NCBI GenBank assembly: GCA_030154085.1
Contig: JASKKR010000005.1
Location: 1-64,000 of the forward strand
Direction: 5' to 3'
DNA length: 64,000 bases
From: Candidatus Cloacimonadota bacterium
GTDB taxonomy: Bacteria > Cloacimonadota > Cloacimonadia > Cloacimonadales > Cloacimonadaceae
Shown: positions 61,441 through 64,000 of the stretch, piece by piece
Layout of the letters: every line of letters begins with the position of its first letter
Position numbering within the stretch: position 1 is the first letter of the stretch
Notes under the pieces: generated by a model
Told to the model about the DNA's origin: nothing
What the model saw: only the letters and a program-made list of their open reading frames with translations
The model's database searches: none
Translations under genes and position numbers: made by a program

Positions 61441-62640
61441 TCAGTTTCCCCTGATCAGGATAGCCGGATTATCGGATATTTGTCGACTAAACTCATTTAG
61501 ATTCCCGCTGGTATCTCGTAAGTTTTCCAGAGTTTCTACAAGATCATCTTGTGAACGAAGCACAGCACGATTGAGCGTATTGACCAGAACACCTGTGCGT
61601 TGAATAGTTACGCTGAGATTAGACACCATCTGTTTGATGTCCGCCTCAGCAAGCTGACCTGAAAGTTCGCCAATGTTTAGCATGAGAGATTCAAATCCTG
61701 CCGAAGCTAATATCTTATCAATTCTCTCCAATGAAGAGTTTATGTTTGCACTAATCTGAGCAATATCTTTACTTGTGTCTAACACAAGGTTATTTGTATT
61801 TTCACCAATATTGTTAACGTAGAATCTGCCATCTTGAAGCAAATATACTACTTGCTCTGCGATCTCATCCAGGGAAGAGTTGATATTTTCAGAGATGAGC
61901 AAAAGTTCTTGATTTATATTTTTCGTCACTTCATCGATAGAAGTGGTGCTTACTGTAGACAGGCTGTCGACTGCCCGTACTGCTGCAACTGTAATATCAT
62001 CCAAATTATTTGCCACATCATCTGTAAGATCTGCCAAATTGTTAGAGATTCTACTCACAGCATCCAATGTCCCTGCTAGATTGCTGTGTGTCTCTTCAAG
62101 GATCAGTTCGGTTTGTTCCAAGATCTTAGCGATGTTTTCACGATTCTCTTCATTGGTAAGATCATGAATATTTGCTGCTATCAGGTCTATCTTATCGACG
62201 ATAGATATAGCGCGTTCAGAGATATCATCGATCATGGTGGATCCTGCTTTGATGAATGAGCCAGGCTTAATTGTGCGAGCCTCGTTTGTTCCTCCTCTGA
62301 TTTCAACTGCCTTGAGTCCAGTAATACCAACCAGAGAAAGCACCGCTTCACTATCTTCTTTGATAGGCGTTCCTGGTTCGATATTAATTGTCACCACAAC
62401 CTTATTCACATTCTTGGGATCAATCTTTATGCCTTCTACTCGACCCACCTTGATGCCTTGATAATTTACGTTCCCGCCTACTTGCAAGCCACTCACGGGG
62501 TAGTCTTCAAAGCTGATATAATAAGTATCCCACTTTCTCCTAAGGCTATTCCCAGCTACAGCTGCAACGAAGATGATAATTAATACCATCCCAAAAAACA
62601 AAAAAATACCCAGACGAATTTTTGTGGCTTTGGATATCAC
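61441..62640 (-). CDS. MCE-family (MlaD-like) lipid transport protein
   Basis: The 399-residue protein has an N-terminal signal anchor (IRLGIFLFFGMVLIIIFVAAVAG), one MCE domain at about 35-115 (FEDYPVSGLQVGGNVNYQGIKVGRVEGI, VLSLVGITGLKAVEI) and a long helical C-terminus rich in asparagine, serine and leucine heptads (for example LAGTLDAVSRISNNLADLTDD). MCE rings form a tunnel for phospholipid; the helices may extend it across the periplasm as in YebT/PqiB-type proteins. It is the first transporter gene after the pyrophosphorylase (16-base gap) and lies 15 bases before the lipoprotein-barrel gene. Confidence 0.9.
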   Translation of the reverse strand: MISKATKIRLGIFLFFGMVLIIIFVAAVAGNSLRRKWDTYYISFEDYPVSGLQVGGNVNYQGIKVGRVEGIKIDPKNVNKVVVTINIEPGTPIKEDSEAVLSLVGITGLKAVEIRGGTNEARTIKPGSFIKAGSTMIDDISERAISIVDKIDLIAANIHDLTNEENRENIAKILEQTELILEETHSNLAGTLDAVSRISNNLADLTDDVANNLDDITVAAVRAVDSLSTVSTTSIDEVTKNINQELLLISENINSSLDEIAEQVVYLLQDGRFYVNNIGENTNNLVLDTSKDIAQISANINSSLERIDKILASAGFESLMLNIGELSGQLAEADIKQMVSNLSVTIQRTGVLVNTLNRAVLRSQDDLVETLENLRDTSGNLNEFSRQISDNPAILIRGN

Positions 62641-62656
62641 TCAGCTCTCCTTTTAA

Positions 62657-63994
62657 TTAATCATAGAGCAACTCACCTGTCAAGAGGCGATTACTAATTT
62701 TTGTAGGCTTGAGGGCTTTGATCTTTACTCTGCCATCAAAGATCACGTCCTTGCCAAAAGTGATGTCCCCTTCAATTTTCAGCTCTTTGCAACCGCAAAG
62801 AGAAGGAGCTTCTTCAAATCTCTGAAGCAATTGATCTATTTGTCCATAGTATTGCGGATCCAGCTCAATCAATGGAGCCTTATCTAAAGAAGATTTCATG
62901 CGGATCCGATATTGATCTGTGAGCTCATAGACATCTGACCACACACATAAGAGATCGTTAGTCTTTTTAACAGGTACAAATCTGTGTCTTGGAACCACAA
63001 CCGCTTTTGCGCCGGCAAAAGAGCTGATAGCAGAACCCATGGCTGTCTCCAATTGATAAACCTTTTGTCCGTCCACAACTTTAGGATTGACGATCAAGGG
63101 TAAGAGCATGAGTCCATCATGTGTGATCAAATGCCAATCCAAAGCTTTGAGATCAATCCAGATGTTATTTGTGTTAAAATATTTATACTTTTGAATATCC
63201 TGAAATGAATCCATATCTTCTTTAGGGCATTGAGCTATCTCGCGCAGTAACAATTGTCCTTGGGAATCTTCAGCCAGATGTCCACCTTTGCTATCCATCT
63301 CAGTTCGTTCGCAGACTTCCATCACAAAAGGAATATCATGCTTTTCCATATAATTAGGAATCGTTGTATCGACCGTGGCTCCAAGGTTATCAGCATTTGA
63401 AACAAAGGCATAACAATATCCATTAGCAAGAAGTTCTTCCAGAATACCCTGTTGTGCAATGCTTAAATATAAATCTCCGTGACCTGGGGGATTCCATCTT
63501 TTGTTCTTGTCTTTGTGGTCGAAGATAGCAAGATCTTCTTGCTTGATGCGAGGAAATTTGTTTTGCAGAAAGCTGATGGGAAGCTTTTGCTTCATCAGAT
63601 CAGGATATTTGCTAAGATACTTTAGAGTGTCATCATGGGTCGCAAAGCTATTCATAAAAAGGAGTTGTACATCATAACCACTGCTTGCTCTCAGCGCTAA
63701 TATATGCCTTGATATAATATCTAAAAAGGTCATATTTCCCTTCACGGGTAAAAGTGATTTAGCGCTGGAAAGTCCCATGCTTGTTCCTAATCCTCCATTC
63801 AGTTTGATCACAGCGATTTTTTTGAGCATACTGCTATCCTGATCTGTACTCAACTCCGAAAAGTCGAGTACAGATTTATCTGTAGGTGGATGAATGGCAG
63901 ATTCAGGGATCTGTCCTAGATTGCCACTTTCCAGTGTTTCATAATAAGCAGAAAAGGTACGGATCACTAGATCCGAGAGGCCCTCAGATTTCAT
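62657..63994 (-). CDS. UTP-glucose-1-phosphate uridylyltransferase (UDPGP, eukaryotic type)
   Basis: The 445-residue reading has the UDPGP-family motifs VIKLNGGLGTSMGLSSAKSLLPV (nucleotide site), LLFMNSFATHDDTL, WNPPGHGDLYLS and VSNADNLGAT, plus a C-terminal beta-helix-like tail. It makes UDP-glucose or another UDP-sugar for surface polysaccharide; it is unrelated to the usual bacterial GalU. The ATG at 63994 lies 6 bases from the window edge and the frame stays open to the edge, so the true start may lie further upstream. It is the first visible gene of the minus-strand Mla operon. Confidence 0.88.
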   Translation of the reverse strand: MKSEGLSDLVIRTFSAYYETLESGNLGQIPESAIHPPTDKSVLDFSELSTDQDSSMLKKIAVIKLNGGLGTSMGLSSAKSLLPVKGNMTFLDIISRHILALRASSGYDVQLLFMNSFATHDDTLKYLSKYPDLMKQKLPISFLQNKFPRIKQEDLAIFDHKDKNKRWNPPGHGDLYLSIAQQGILEELLANGYCYAFVSNADNLGATVDTTIPNYMEKHDIPFVMEVCERTEMDSKGGHLAEDSQGQLLLREIAQCPKEDMDSFQDIQKYKYFNTNNIWIDLKALDWHLITHDGLMLLPLIVNPKVVDGQKVYQLETAMGSAISSFAGAKAVVVPRHRFVPVKKTNDLLCVWSDVYELTDQYRIRMKSSLDKAPLIELDPQYYGQIDQLLQRFEEAPSLCGCKELKIEGDITFGKDVIFDGRVKIKALKPTKISNRLLTGELLYD

Positions 63995-64000
63995 CGCTTT

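Overview
The window is an AT-rich, gene-dense stretch of a Gram-negative-type (didermic) bacterial chromosome, and the gene set points to Cloacimonadota (relatives of Candidatus Cloacimonas). The basis is a 3-keto-5-aminohexanoate cleavage enzyme with the metal ligands at His46, His48 and Glu230 (the numbering I recall for the Cloacimonas enzyme), a secreted protein with a FlgD-like YPNPFNP tail, B12-dependent ribonucleotide reductase, Kdo transferase, MCE/Mla lipid transport, and fermentation-type oxidoreductases and an acyl-CoA dehydratase activase. The phylum is an inference; no rRNA is present. No prophage, transposase, CRISPR array or restriction system was seen.

Layout. 1-3771 (minus strand): partial flippase, a GHL10-like secreted glycosidase, xseA and a nitroreductase. 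4272-7492 (plus): a two-gene iron-sulfur/FAD amine or imino-acid dehydrogenase. 7556-17407: seven tightly overlapping genes (TPR periplasmic protein, predicted outer-membrane barrel, membrane protein, divergent polysaccharide deacetylase, uppP, holA, malQ). 18060-23535: fusA, a STAS plus receiver/HATPase partner-switching pair, prmC and murA. 23724-33729: prfB, uppS, cdsA, a FlgD-tail secreted protein, a DMT exporter, a flippase, a double GT4 glycosyltransferase and a GT2 enzyme. 33997-35025: a WlbA/WbpB-like sugar dehydrogenase. 35335-35412: tRNA-Asp with promoter and terminator. 35456-56365: a long co-directional run containing waaA, an AmmeMemoRadiSam radical SAM enzyme, a NusG-II domain protein, a glycosyltransferase/Ppx-GppA fusion, DAHP synthase, miaB, yicC, rnr, murI, kce, nrdJ, apbE, folE2, an M16 peptidase, a dehydratase activase and a histidinol phosphatase. 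56977-63994 (minus): a UDPGP-type pyrophosphorylase, then a five-gene MCE/Mla lipid transport operon ending with dihydrofolate reductase.

Many genes serve the cell envelope: murA, murI, uppS and uppP for peptidoglycan and carrier lipid, cdsA for phospholipid, waaA for Kdo-lipid A, glycosyltransferases and flippases for surface polysaccharide, and Mla for lipid traffic. Most neighbours overlap by 1-26 bases or sit a few bases apart, which implies long operons and translational coupling.

Points of most interest are: (i) an approximately 85-bp intergenic repeat with a stem-loop, found once in each of the three non-coding gaps longer than 400 bp; (ii) a GT-B-like domain fused to a Ppx/GppA domain; (iii) an ABC-auxiliary (PqiC-like) lipoprotein fused to a predicted outer-membrane barrel inside the Mla operon; and (iv) an ApbE homologue that has lost a usually conserved glycine motif. 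All function calls come from reading motifs by eye; no database search was run.
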